Assembly (NCBI GenBank): GCA_949317995.1
Contig: OX439036.1
Span: 89,069,920 to 89,133,919 of the forward strand
Length of the DNA stretch: 64,000 nucleotides
Direction of reading: 5' to 3'
From: Acholoe squamosa
Lineage: Eukaryota; Annelida; Polychaeta; Phyllodocida; Polynoidae
The notes beneath the pieces were generated by a model, which was given only the letters and a program-made list of their open reading frames with translations, made no database searches and was not told the DNA's origin. The position numbers and the translations under genes are program-made. Positions 37,701 through 49,700 of this stretch are shown here, piece by piece (positions within the stretch are counted from its first letter, which is position 1; the number at the start of each line of letters is the position of its first letter).

Positions 37701-40700
37701 CAATTGACTTTGGTTCTGGCATGTCCACCACTGCTCTGACCTTGTCGTCACTGATTCTTATCCCCTCTGCAGTCATCTTGTGACCTATGTATTCTACTTC
37801 ATTAGTGAAGACCTTGGTCTTCCTTGGATTGAGTTTTAAGTTCGTTTCATGGCACCTCTGTAATACAAGTCCAAGTCTCCTGTTGTGAAGCTCAAGTGTT
37901 GGTGCATGTACCAAAATATCGGCCATAATAATCTCAACTCCTGTAATGTCTCCAAACATTTCGCTCATCGCACGCTGATAAATCTCAGGTCAGATGAAAT
38001 ACCCATTGGCAGACGTAGGTACTTGTATCTGCCAAAAGGTGTGTTGAAGGCAGTCAGGTCCTGCAACTCCTCCGACAGTTCAATCTGAAAATACCCCATA
38101 TTTCACGTCCAGGACCGTGAAATACTTAGATTTATCAGTTCTTGTAGTCACATCCTCTATTGTACACATGGGATGATATTCCCGAACAAGGGCGTTCTTC
38201 AGGTCTTTTGGATCAATGGTAATTCGTACATCCTTACCAGGACCTGATGTCTTTTTGTTGACATCGGCTCACCCACAGGTACCTTTCTAATGATACCCAT
38301 TGACTCCAGCTGATTCAGTTTCTCTCTTGCAGGCTCGCGCAAAGCTGCTGGTATGGGGCGGGGTGGGTGGGCAACGGGCTTAACATTTGGGTCACACAAC
38401 AAATCATATTTGCCAGGAATTCTACCAACACCCTGATCCACATCTTTAAACTGATCATGAATATCCTTTGCAGCTTGTGGTACTGAATCAACAACATTTT
38501 TTACCAAGTTCATATGTACACTATCCATTTCAGACAATATGTTCTGCATGTTTGGGCCATCCAGAACTTCACACTTTATATTATACTGTACTCCTTTATA
38601 CTCTACTGGCAGTTGTACCATTCCACATGTTTGGGCCATCCAGAACTTCACACTTTATATTATACTGTACCCCTTTATACTCTACTGGCAGTTGTACCAT
38701 TCTGAGCGATTTCGATGGGTCACCCAGAAGTCCATGTACCGCTATGTTTGAGTAAAAGTTTTGGCCTGCTACACATTGACTTATATGTCTCCCTTGATAT
38801 TAGAGAACACTCTGCACCTGTGTCAATCTTAAATGAAATAAACCCATCACACTTTGTACTCAGGTCTACTGACCACATGCTCTTTTGTCTGTTTATATTT
38901 ACATCTTGTGTAACCATGTGGATATTGAGTTTATTTTATGTGAATAACTTCTTCCCACAGAGATAGCATTGCAGGGCCGATCCGCACACCCCCAGTGGCG
39001 TAACGTGTGCCGATCCACCACAGCGGCCGATCCACCACTGCAGTCTCGTTCTGGGTGCATGTAAACATTCAAAATGGCGGACCGGCGCTCGTACGGGGAA
39101 CTACGGTACCGGATTTTGAAAATTTTTCTTTATTTAAACCCTCTAAAAACATAAAATCAATATAGAACTAAACTCCCCTGGTGTCCTCGGTGGCCGATCC
39201 ACCCCTCGTGGTGGATCGGCCACCTCGTACACCACGGTCGTTTAGTTCTATCTATGTATCAAAATCTATATTATCTGGCTCATATTCATACTCAGCACCA
39301 CCCACTACACCATATTCCTCATACCCATGCATCTGCTTGTCATAGTCATTTGAAGCAAAATGTCCATTTTTCTGTGATTGGCAAACATGAGCAAAATGTC
39401 CAAGTTTGTAGCAGTAATTACACGACTGGTTATAGGCTGGACACTGCCTAGGTCTTATGTTCCCACATAACTCTCCATTCTCATTGTAATCATAAACTCT
39501 GCGACCTCCACGACCTCTGTTACCCCCGCGACCTCCATGACCGCAGGCGTTGTCATGACCATGGCTCTGTTGCTGTCCTTGACCTTGATTATGATGCTGG
39601 CTTTGAGCCAGATAGTGACCTGCATCCCGACCTCGCCCGCGGCCATGGCCTCGTGCTGAGTAGAAGCCAACAGTACTCTAACGGCTGCAATGTATTCTGC
39701 CACTGATTCATTCGTCCCCTGTGTGCGCTGTTGAAACCTTGTTATGTAGACTTTTAGAAGTTTTTTAGGTTCAAAATATGCATCAAATTTTCCAAGGACC
39801 AGGTCCAGTTTTTTTTCATCCCTAGTAGTGGCAAAAACAAACTTGTTAAACACCTTTATCCATTGGGATACCATGCTGCACAGCAGCATGGCAACTTTAG
39901 TTTCCCCTCCCACTGCTGTCTTTTCATCTGCCACTAGATATAACGGTTAACCTAAACTCCTGCTGTCAATCCTACCAGGCCTGAGCTATGTTCTCCTCAG
40001 CCTGAGCCTGAGGGCTAAATCTGCTTGGTGGTTTGAAGGTTGGCATTTTTTCTCACTCAGTACTGTGAATAACAACTAGAAATACCTGTCTGGGACAATA
40101 GTCAATACACAGAATCAGTGACACACTTTCAACTTTGTCTGTTCAGTCAAGGTTCAGTTCAGATGGCTTACATCCTCAAACTATATGTACTCACTCTACA
40201 GAATTTTCACAGTATCATCACTTAGATGGGTCCAATTATACGACACACTTCTGACGCCATGTTATGTCTTTGCTTTGTATTTGTGGGCAGAATTAAACAG
40301 GACCATTCATCTCAAGAACGTTGCAATGCCTGTCCGCGCGTCCTTACAATAGAGCGCGCCCACTGACTGTGTATTCCTGCTGCTGTCGGCCATTGTGGAA
40401 GTACCAAATATAAACATTACATCTGTGCTTACTGCAGTGTAGGTGAAAAAGTACTGTGACACTGTGGCGAACTACTACCCTGTACAAAATCCTCAAAATC
40501 TCTAAGGTTAGCGGGCAAAACGACAAACTACCTTAACCATGGATAGAACTAAATCATAGCTATCAGAGAAGGCCCTAATTCTGAAAATTGATTGAGAATA
40601 AGTGATGGAATCCTTAAGTAGAAGATGAAAAATTTTGCCGTGCGAGATCTACAGTATAAGCAGGGCAGTGCCAGTGGATACTGTGGCGATATACAACCCT

Positions 40701-43700
40701 GCAAATAATTCTCATTTTCTCTGTATTCACTTGGAACTGTACAAAATAATTTTAACCGTAGGTGGATATAGGTCATATGTATCAGGAGACACCATATGAG
40801 GAAAAGTGGTGGAAACTTAATGAGGAAGAGGAAAGCTTTGCTCGGCAAGATCAGCGCTAGCCGTGGCCACTGTGGGTCAATATTACCCTGTACAAAATAC
40901 CTATTTTCTCTCTAGTTACTGGACAAAACAAAAAACCCTCTTAACCGTAGATAGAAATACATCGTAGCTATCAGAAGAGACCCTAATTGCTTAGATTGGT
41001 AGAGAAATAGTGCTGGAAACCTAATGTGTACGAGGAAAGTTTTGCCGTGCAGAGGCACTGAACTCCACCTACTGCTGATCCTGCAAGGCAAAACTTTTAA
41101 ATTCAACTTAAGTATTCCATCACTTATAATAAGTCAATCAAACTAAATAATATCTCATTTGATGCATATCATATTCATGTATTTACGGTTAAGAGAATTA
41201 GTCATTTCCTCTAGTGAATCAAATGGAAATCTGAAAAATGTACAGGGTAGAAAATGGCCACTGTATTGCCAGTGGCCACCACCCTTCATTCCTGATCACG
41301 CACAGCAATACTTGGCTTTTCCAAATTAAATTTCCATTACTTATTCTTGGTCAATCTAAACAAATATAGCCTCTATTCGTGCGGACGGTAACCACGATGC
41401 CTAGCATGTCGCCAGGGATACGTGTCACGTGCACACGGACCGCGCCATATTGTGCGGGGGACAATTTTGAATGCCTTGCTGTTGTGCAGACCATTTAATG
41501 TCTGAATTCTCCAATTACATAAAAATCATCATAATGTCATTAAGCCAGTACAATCTAATGGAAGAGAAGATGATACTGTACTTATAAATAAGAGATTGGT
41601 GTCGTATAACGGCCTAATGTGCATCTAAAAAATATGCAGGGCTCCAGTGTAGCCTTTTTATTATGGTACGTAAGGGGGAGCGCAGAGCGCAGCGCACCAC
41701 TTTGTCCCCGGCATCCAGTGTGCGGACGTCGGACCGTTGCCGTAGTTACGGGACTTTTCGTCTCAATGAATAGATGCGCGTGGTCTTTATCTATTTTTAT
41801 CTCAAAGGATTGTTCATTTAGCCCATTAGATTAAGAGAAAACAGCGATTTAGTAAAGGGTAGTAGACCGTCACAGTGCATTCCCTATGGGTGCGTGGGTA
41901 GGGTTTCCAGTGGAGTACCTCCAACACTACCCTGCAACAAGGAATGACGTCATGTGGGCGCGGACTATACGGTACATAACACTAACTAGGGATGGGCGCC
42001 AGCAGCTACTGCTGAACGCTGCCTCTCTGTCACTATAGTTAGGCACTGACGTAACTCCCGTGTGCGGGTCTGCCGTGCGCGGAGGCCAAAAGTGTGATAC
42101 AGCAAAAATAGCAGACCTCAATCTGACATATCTTTACTTGTTGATTCTGAAGCTGTTTACTGGTGGATTTGGACAAATCGGGTGTCATTTTAAAGGCCTT
42201 GGAGAGGGCTACAATATGCATGTATTTGTTTAATTAATTGGAGAAAAAAAAAACAAATATATTTCTCCCAGGTGAATTGAGCACTTAACTTCAGGAGCAT
42301 TTTATGGCATGAAGTTCACATCTCACATTAATAAAAATGATACTCACATGTTCCCTGGTTAAATAAGGTCTAGAAAATGTTTAGTTTTTGTATTTCCAAT
42401 AGGGAACAGTATGTTTTCTATGCAGCAACAAAATCATGACCTATTAGGACTGTGAGGGGGAGTGAGAGATTAGCACTCACACCTCCTCCACTGCACCACA
42501 CCTATAGGCTCACCACTGGAGGGACCACCTGGAGGTGGCCCTGGGCCAACCCTCTGGCTGGGGGGGGGGTGACTACCAGGGCTTCTCTGTGACTGACTAG
42601 TAGGACTTTTCTTTGAAGTTTGAACATCAGTCATAGGGTGGGGGGGGGGGGAGGGAAGGGTCCAGGCAGAGGACTCCCCTTGAACTGCTCTTTGGGACAG
42701 GGTGAGCTGCATTTTAGTCAGGTGAACATTTCCCTAGCCTGGGCCTAGGGCTGGACCTCTCTGACTGAGAGGATCTCAGTAGGCCCCCTTAAATATGGAG
42801 GGGAGGACAGCAATACATCATTCACCAGCAACATGCCCAGAAGACAAGACCCCTTGCAGACTACAGTGAAGGATGGAGGATGTTTGCAGCCAAGTGAGAA
42901 GCAGACACCAGTTGCAGCCCAGAGCCAGGTTTCCTCCAGTACCCTGGCCACACCCCTGCAGAGCCAAGTCTCCAGTAGTGCCCTGTCTACATCAATTGGA
43001 AATAATGGCACCCTGTAAGTATATCTTGATATCTTGCCCTTTATATGTGACTCATAATATAATTAACATTCACAATTTTTTCTAAGCAGAATCCCACTCA
43101 GTAAAGGAAAACGTTTTTAGATGTCAAAATCAGCATTGAGAGCGTTTTTATTATGTAAATAAAAGTGCACCACCCCTCTTTAAAAAAATGTTTTTTTTCT
43201 TTTATTCTGTGAAAACGTTATACCTAATTAAAAACATATTTGGGGTGTTAAAAAAATTAGCCATCAAACATTTCATTTTAAAATATTTCTGAAACATTTT
43301 ATCAAATATTTCATACTGTTGAAAACGTTTTTTTCATGTACAAAAAAGTATTTATAGCTAAAAAAAACCAGAATTTTTCCTTATCAAAATGTTTCTAGAT
43401 GTTCCCACTCTTTCATGCTGTAAAATCCTTCATAATTAGCTGATTTGAAAACCGTAAAAAGTGGCATGTAGCTTAGGATCTCTAGATTATGATGGATAGC
43501 TGTTACGCGCAAATATCATTGCTCTAATTTATCTAGGTGTGTGAAAGTTTAGCCGCAAAAAAAAGTCCACATCTACAGTACCCAGTTAACAAAAAAACAA
43601 AGAAACAATGCTATACATGTTATAATGTTTACATGGTTTTAGACACTTGATATTTGTCTCTAAAAATTAATCAACAGTTCTCTATGGTTTTGATATAAAG

Positions 43701-46700
43701 GGTTTTCTCTAAAACATTTATCAAACATTTTCTAACATTTATTTCCTCTATTATCTAATGTTTGATTTGTTCACTGTGGAGAACTCCCGTTGCTTACATA
43801 TGTATAAGCCAATCTTCTTAACATTTTTGAAGTCCTTTTTTTTATCCATCTTAGTGATGTTTGTATACTTGTTATTTCAGACCCATGTTGGACTCCGCAG
43901 TAGATGTTGACATCTATATAGCATCCCTCAAGCCTGATGACATCTCTTCGTTGTCAACCCTCACAACAGGAAATCTCATTGCACTGTACAATGCCTGTGA
44001 CAAGGATGCTGTCCAACTGCATAGCCAGCTCACAACTGTAGACCCAGCTTTGGTCTTCAATAGCAACAGTCTGTTAACAGCTATTAAGAGACAACTTCGG
44101 GCTCTACAGAGGTACCGTAGAAATATCAAGCGTGACTCTATCAAAGTCAATGCAATGACATTCCTAGCATCTCACTTTCCTTTCCCAGGGGGTGGAGTTA
44201 AGAGGAAGCTAGAATATGATGGTGTCAGATCTGTGAGGCACAGAAACGGTGTCTGGCAGAGTTGGGACAGGAAAATGCCAGACTGCAGGAGACGCTATGT
44301 GAACTACAAAGTAGATGTGCAGCATTAGAGACAACAAATGCAAAATATGCTAAAAAGCTAAAGATGTATTCTCCAGGTAGAGTGAATCAGGAGAAGAGAC
44401 TCAAAATCCGCATACAAAAGGAAAAGTTAGGGCAAAAAACTCTTGTAAAGTCAGCGCCAGAAGATGGTGATAAGGAAAATGACCAGTCTGTTAACAGCAC
44501 TCACATGAAGAGAATAGAGAAGGAAAAGAAAGCAATGCAAGCTTACTACAAAAATGCTGGTTTATGTAGAGTTGAATCACACACACATATGGAAGAAGAA
44601 GTGCAGCTACTCAAGGAAGATGTCTCCCTTCTGAGATCAGAAAATGACCGGCTTCAGGAGGAGTTTAAAGACGGCCGGATCATACACACAAGAAGTGAAA
44701 CCGATGGAAGGACCTACAATGATAAAATACGCCTAGCTTCATGGTGCTGTGTAGAACACCAAGTACCTGTTGATGAAACAGGAGACCTCATTGAGAAGAT
44801 AGTGAACATTATAACTGGCTGCAAACTTCAGAGTGTCCCTACTGGAAAGACTGTTGCAGGAATGGTAAGGGAAATGGGCGCTGTAGCCAGTCTCCAGGCT
44901 GGGGAGGCTCTTGTAGCTACCCCTAATGCTACACTTACATGGGATGCAACAGGACTAAAAGGATCTCACATCAATGAGGCCCATGTCAGTGTCGACAAGG
45001 ATCAAAGTCTAGTCCTCAGTATCGCTGAGCTACCTGGAGGGCGTGGTGAGGACTACACAACCCACATCTCCCAGTCTGTCCAAGATGTTAGCACAGCATA
45101 TGCAAGTTACACATCTTCAGACACTACCACTATACATCAAAAGGCCTGTAATAATGTCAGCAACACATTAACAGACAGAGTAGCAGCGAATCATGTTACA
45201 GTTCAGCAACTCCAAGTGCGTTGGCAGCGTCCTCTGAATGAATTGAACTGCAATGTTCACCCTGTGGATGGCCTCGCACACAAGGCTAGAGCTGTTCTAA
45301 AGACTCGTGACACCACAACATCTATAAAGAGTAAGGTCTATGGTAATGGCCCTGCCGTGGTCAATACTATTAATGGAGTCAGTAAGCTCAAGTATAAGGA
45401 CGGAACAGGAGATCTAGCTGGGTTCAGGAACTTCATGGCCATGAAAGGCATCCCAGCTGGAAGAGTAAAGCGCTACGTCGGTAACAGACTTCATATCCTG
45501 TTCTACCTGGCTGGGGTCTTTGTAGAACTGCGTGGGCCTCTGCTTGAATACCTGCGCAAATTCTGCAACACCACACATGGCCTACGACCAGGGCTCATCG
45601 GAGACCTCACAAACCCACACATCATTGCACATCTCACTGCCCTGGGGATGTTAGGAAAGCTATTGACAGGCCCATGGATGGAGATAGTGTATGGCAACAA
45701 GGACAACCACTCAAATCTTGAGGTCATTCCACACATCAAGATAGCCATGAATCAGTTGGATGAGTATGTGAGAGACCCACTCTTAACATCAACATGCACC
45801 ACAGATGCCTTCAGTCGTCCCCTGCCCAATGATGATTGTGTACTGCAAGCCCTACAGAGAAACACCAATCTACCTGAGTATGAACCAGCTGTGAAGGAGC
45901 TGTGCAAAGGGTTTGTGGTGGTTTTGCAACGCCAAATGCAGAACTATATCAGTGGACCCCTTGCAAACCCATCACTGAAGCTCCAGGAGGAGATGTCTAC
46001 AGCCCCCCCTACACACCATGCATGCTGAGCGGGTACTGGGTGCTGTTGATGCTCAGTCTCATCGAGCACCAAATGCACGAATGGACTTCATCGATTCCAA
46101 AGTTTGTTATAAGCATAACCATACTGCACTGTGGTTAGAGAGTCAGGACACTCCAAAGGTTATGAAGTTCGTAAGAGACTTTGTCAAAAAGCAAAAGGCA
46201 GTGAACATTGAAAGGTAAACACAGCTGACAGAAGAACACCATAAAAGGATGAAGGAGAAGGCCCAGAAGAGGGACAAATGTCAGAGGTCAAAAGTAGAGC
46301 GAGTGTTTTCCAGTGCTCTGAAAGAACCACAACTTGACAACTCAGCACTAGATGAAGTGCTTTCAGCAGATAATCCTGAGATGACAACTCTTATTCAAGA
46401 CATCATCAAGGAACCACAAAGCATGTTGAATTCACATCTCACCCAGATGTGGAATGGGGATGGTGAAGATGAACTCTATAATGGACTGGTAATCAAGTTA
46501 AAGAGGCGCAGCAAGGTGTTTGTGATAGAATACTGGAAACAAGACCAATCCAGAGACTATTCACATGAGGAAGAGCTCCCACTGAAGGCCTTCCTTACCG
46601 ACATCGTATTAGGAGATCTTACACTTACACCTTAGAATGCCAGTTGTTTAGCATCAATGTACTTAATGTCTGAATGTGATTGATTTGAGACTGTGATATT

Positions 46701-49700
46701 CTGTTACTGGCTTTGATGATGACCCATAGCAAAAGTGAAAAGTATTGATGTTTAAGTTATTGCAAGCTTTCAAATACAACTGGCTTTGACAATGAGCCAT
46801 TGTAGAATATTTTTATATGATTGTTACATATTATCACCTTACCTCCCGGTTTGAAATTCAGTTTTACTTATACAAATAAATGTGATAAACATTAATGTTA
46901 ACTGCTTGTCTCCTTTTTATGTCTTAGAATTTGCAAGTATTTCAATGTATGAGCTGAAACATTTCATAAGAATTAGTTATTTAAACCCATTTTACCACAT
47001 TGACCTTTGACCTTGAATTGACTTTGCTAAGGTCACAAGCTGCATGATCACCTGTTTTTTTCTGACCCTAGACTCACTTTCTATCTCAAGTTTCTAGCCT
47101 TGATACATCATAAGATGTGTTAATTTTATTCCTATTTCATAACATTACCCTTGGAATGGCCTTTACCTTGGCCAAGGTCACAACATGCCTGTTCACATCA
47201 ATCGCTGAGAAGGCCTTCAACTATGTTTTATTCCAAGTTTCTAGCTTAGGTTTTAATGAGGAAAAGTCATTTACCTAGTTCCACAACATTGACCTTTGAC
47301 CTTAAAATGACCTTGACCTTAGACAAGGTCATCACATGCATGGTTACCTCTGTTATTTGCTTATCCTAAATCCACTTTTTATCTGAAGTTTCTAGCCTTG
47401 ATATATCATGAGATTTATTTCGATGTTGAATATCATTATTTTGGTCTCGATATTAGATTATATCGATTATTCATAACCAGACTGAAATGACTAGTATATG
47501 AGCTTTCTAACAGTGAAGGAATTTCTCAGATACTCCAATTACAAGGTAAATTACAGCCATTTATATCTTCTCTTCATATTCAAATATTTTTTTGAATAAT
47601 CCTATCGCAAATTATTATTTCATGTGGCCTTAGGTGATTAGACAACACACTTTTGACCATAACTTCGGTTCTAATAGGACTATTTACAAAATTCTTTCAG
47701 ATTTAGAAAGCCTAAAGTTTAGTTATTTAGGGTACAAATAATTGCATCGATATAATGGTTTTATCAATGCGATAATCGCGATTTCGTAAATCACGATGTA
47801 TCGATTTGGTGGGTATCGATGACACTCCTATCATGAGATATGGCAATTTTACTCCCATTTCATAAAATTGACCTTGACATGACCTTGATCTTTCCAAGGT
47901 CACCAGAAGGTCACAATATGCATGGTCATCTCTGTCTTTTGCTGACCTTAGACCCAGTCTTTATCTCAAGTTTCTAGCCCTGATATATCATGAGATGTGT
48001 TGATTTCACTCCAATTTCATAGCTTCGACCTTAGAGTGACCTTGACCTTGACCAAGGTCACTACATCCCTATTCACTGAATCACTGAAAAAAAAACATTC
48101 AACTATGTCTTATATCAAGTTTCTAGCTGAAGTTTTTCATGGGAAGGACTCATTTACCTAACTCTGACCTTAAAATGACCTTGACCTTGGAAAAGGTCAT
48201 CACATGCATGGTCACATCCGCCTTGTGATGACCTTCAATCCACTTTTTAAATCATGTTTCTAGCTTCAATAGTTCATGAGAAATAGGCATTTAAGTAATT
48301 AAATGACTTTTGATACCAGCTTGGTCGATCACAAAATTTGGATCACAATTAAACTCTTAACTATGGTTAATTCTGGCAGAACGATAGGCTGAATTTCAGC
48401 TCTTTGAATGGCCATAACTTTGCTTAAAATCAACATAAAGACTTCATTCAAAAAGCAAAGTCAATCAGTTTTGAAAGATCTATCCATAGATCACTAGCTA
48501 GAGTGCATAGAACCAAGTCTTAAAAATTAGGTAAGTGCCTACTATAGTATAAAATAGAGCAACTTCAAAACCTGAATTTTGTTACTTCTGTTTCATGGAC
48601 AAATACCATCTTTTGGTATGTTATGTAAAAAGACCCATAGAATAGGAATACCATAGGCATTTTCTTGTGAGATGTGTAGTTTTTTTATAGATGAAGTTTT
48701 CAAATGACAATGTTAGTTAGTTAGTTAGTGTTTTACGGCACGTCAGCTACTGGTGATGGCTATTTGTGCCTAAAGGTTTTATGGAAGAAAGTTTCTACTG
48801 TTTAAATTTGACTGTAGTATCCCAGGTTCTTGACATATGCAAGTATTGTATCCGGTCTGCAGGTATCAAATAACTCTTTCAGTGTTGTACATTGATGGTA
48901 TTGTGCCCTCATGGGGCACTGGCTACATTCCACAAGGAAATGTTCCACCGTCAGGTGTTTTTGACACCTGTTGCAAAGCGGTCTGGGTTCTCTCTTCATG
49001 AGGTGTGAATGCGTTAGTCTGGTGTGGCCTATTCTTAGTCTGTTCATGACAATTTCTTCTCTTCTGCTCTTGCATTTGGCTTTCTTGGTTGTGCCTATCT
49101 TGGTTGATTGATTCAAGCCTATCTTGGGCTGTATTTTGTAGAGTTTATTGTGTCTTTCAGCGTCCCATAACTCTTGCCACTTTTGTTGGATGTATTTCCT
49201 GATTTTCCGTTTGAGGTCCTCTGATGGTAGAGGCATATCTATTGGAACTTGATTTGTTGCATCCTTGGCAGCAACGTCTGCTAGGTCATTGCCATGGATT
49301 CCTTCACGGCCTGGTACCCAAGCATACGCTATCTTCTTTCCAGCTAGAGCAAGACTATTGTGTCGTTCCAACACTCTTTTCACGAGAGGGTGTGTCCACT
49401 TGCTATGCTGCATTGCTGACAGTGATGATTTGGAGTCAGATACAATCAGGTAGTTGTTGCCTTCTGATGTCTCAATGTGATCTTGTGCTAGATATAATGC
49501 ATGTAGCTCTGCTGTGTAGATGGAGGCTTCGTCTGGCAGGCGTTCTTTGAAGGCATGAGGTCCTAGAACGGCTGCAGATGCTGTTTTGTCTGCCATATGT
49601 GATCCGTCGGTGTAGATTGGTACGTGATCTCTGTAACTATCACGCAGTTCATTGAATGCTGCTTGATATGTGGTGCTAGATGTTACCCCTTTCTTAAGCG

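Larger units (their letters stand above)
36040..40259 (-). mobile_element. Degenerate Ty3/gypsy LTR retrotransposon
   Basis: Read on the minus strand the order is gag with zinc knuckle, protease, reverse transcriptase, RNase H and integrase, which is the Ty3/gypsy order. Several frameshifts and stops break it, and the RT active site has lost an aspartate. An insertion of about 300 bp (38935-39250) separates gag from pol. At the right, ATGGCGTCAGAAGTGTG at about 40243-40259 looks like a tRNA primer-binding site, so the 5' LTR probably begins at 40260 (TGTTATGTCTTTG). I could not find a matching left LTR. It lies in arfgap1 intron 1 in the same orientation as the host gene. Confidence 0.88.
42833..46635 (+). 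pseudogene. Transposase-like gene of an unassigned family, spliced, with few inactivating changes
   Basis: Exon 1 (42833-43014, [10 protein letters not shown]) ends in GTAAGT; an 866-bp intron ends TTATTTCAG; exon 2 starts at 43881 and the frame joins exactly. Reading passes through a one-base frame change near 44225, then 588 codons, another near 46015, a TAA at 46216, and ends at 46635. Together about 950 codons. Seen: two coiled coils (44240-44420 and 44590-44690), a LTWDATGL strand (44933), [13 protein letters not shown] (45249), [12 protein letters not shown] (45479) and [10 protein letters not shown] after the second shift. The Asp-bearing strand and later conserved blocks suggest an RNase H-like transposase, but the catalytic set is not proven. 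It resembles, from memory, uncharacterised multicopy proteins of cnidarians, fish and lancelets. AATAAA lies at 46875. It is antisense inside arfgap1 intron 1. Confidence 0.6.

Noticed and set aside
42470-42712. Proline-rich minus frame
   Set aside because: Derives from G-runs; no motif or splice context, opposite to the transposase-like gene.
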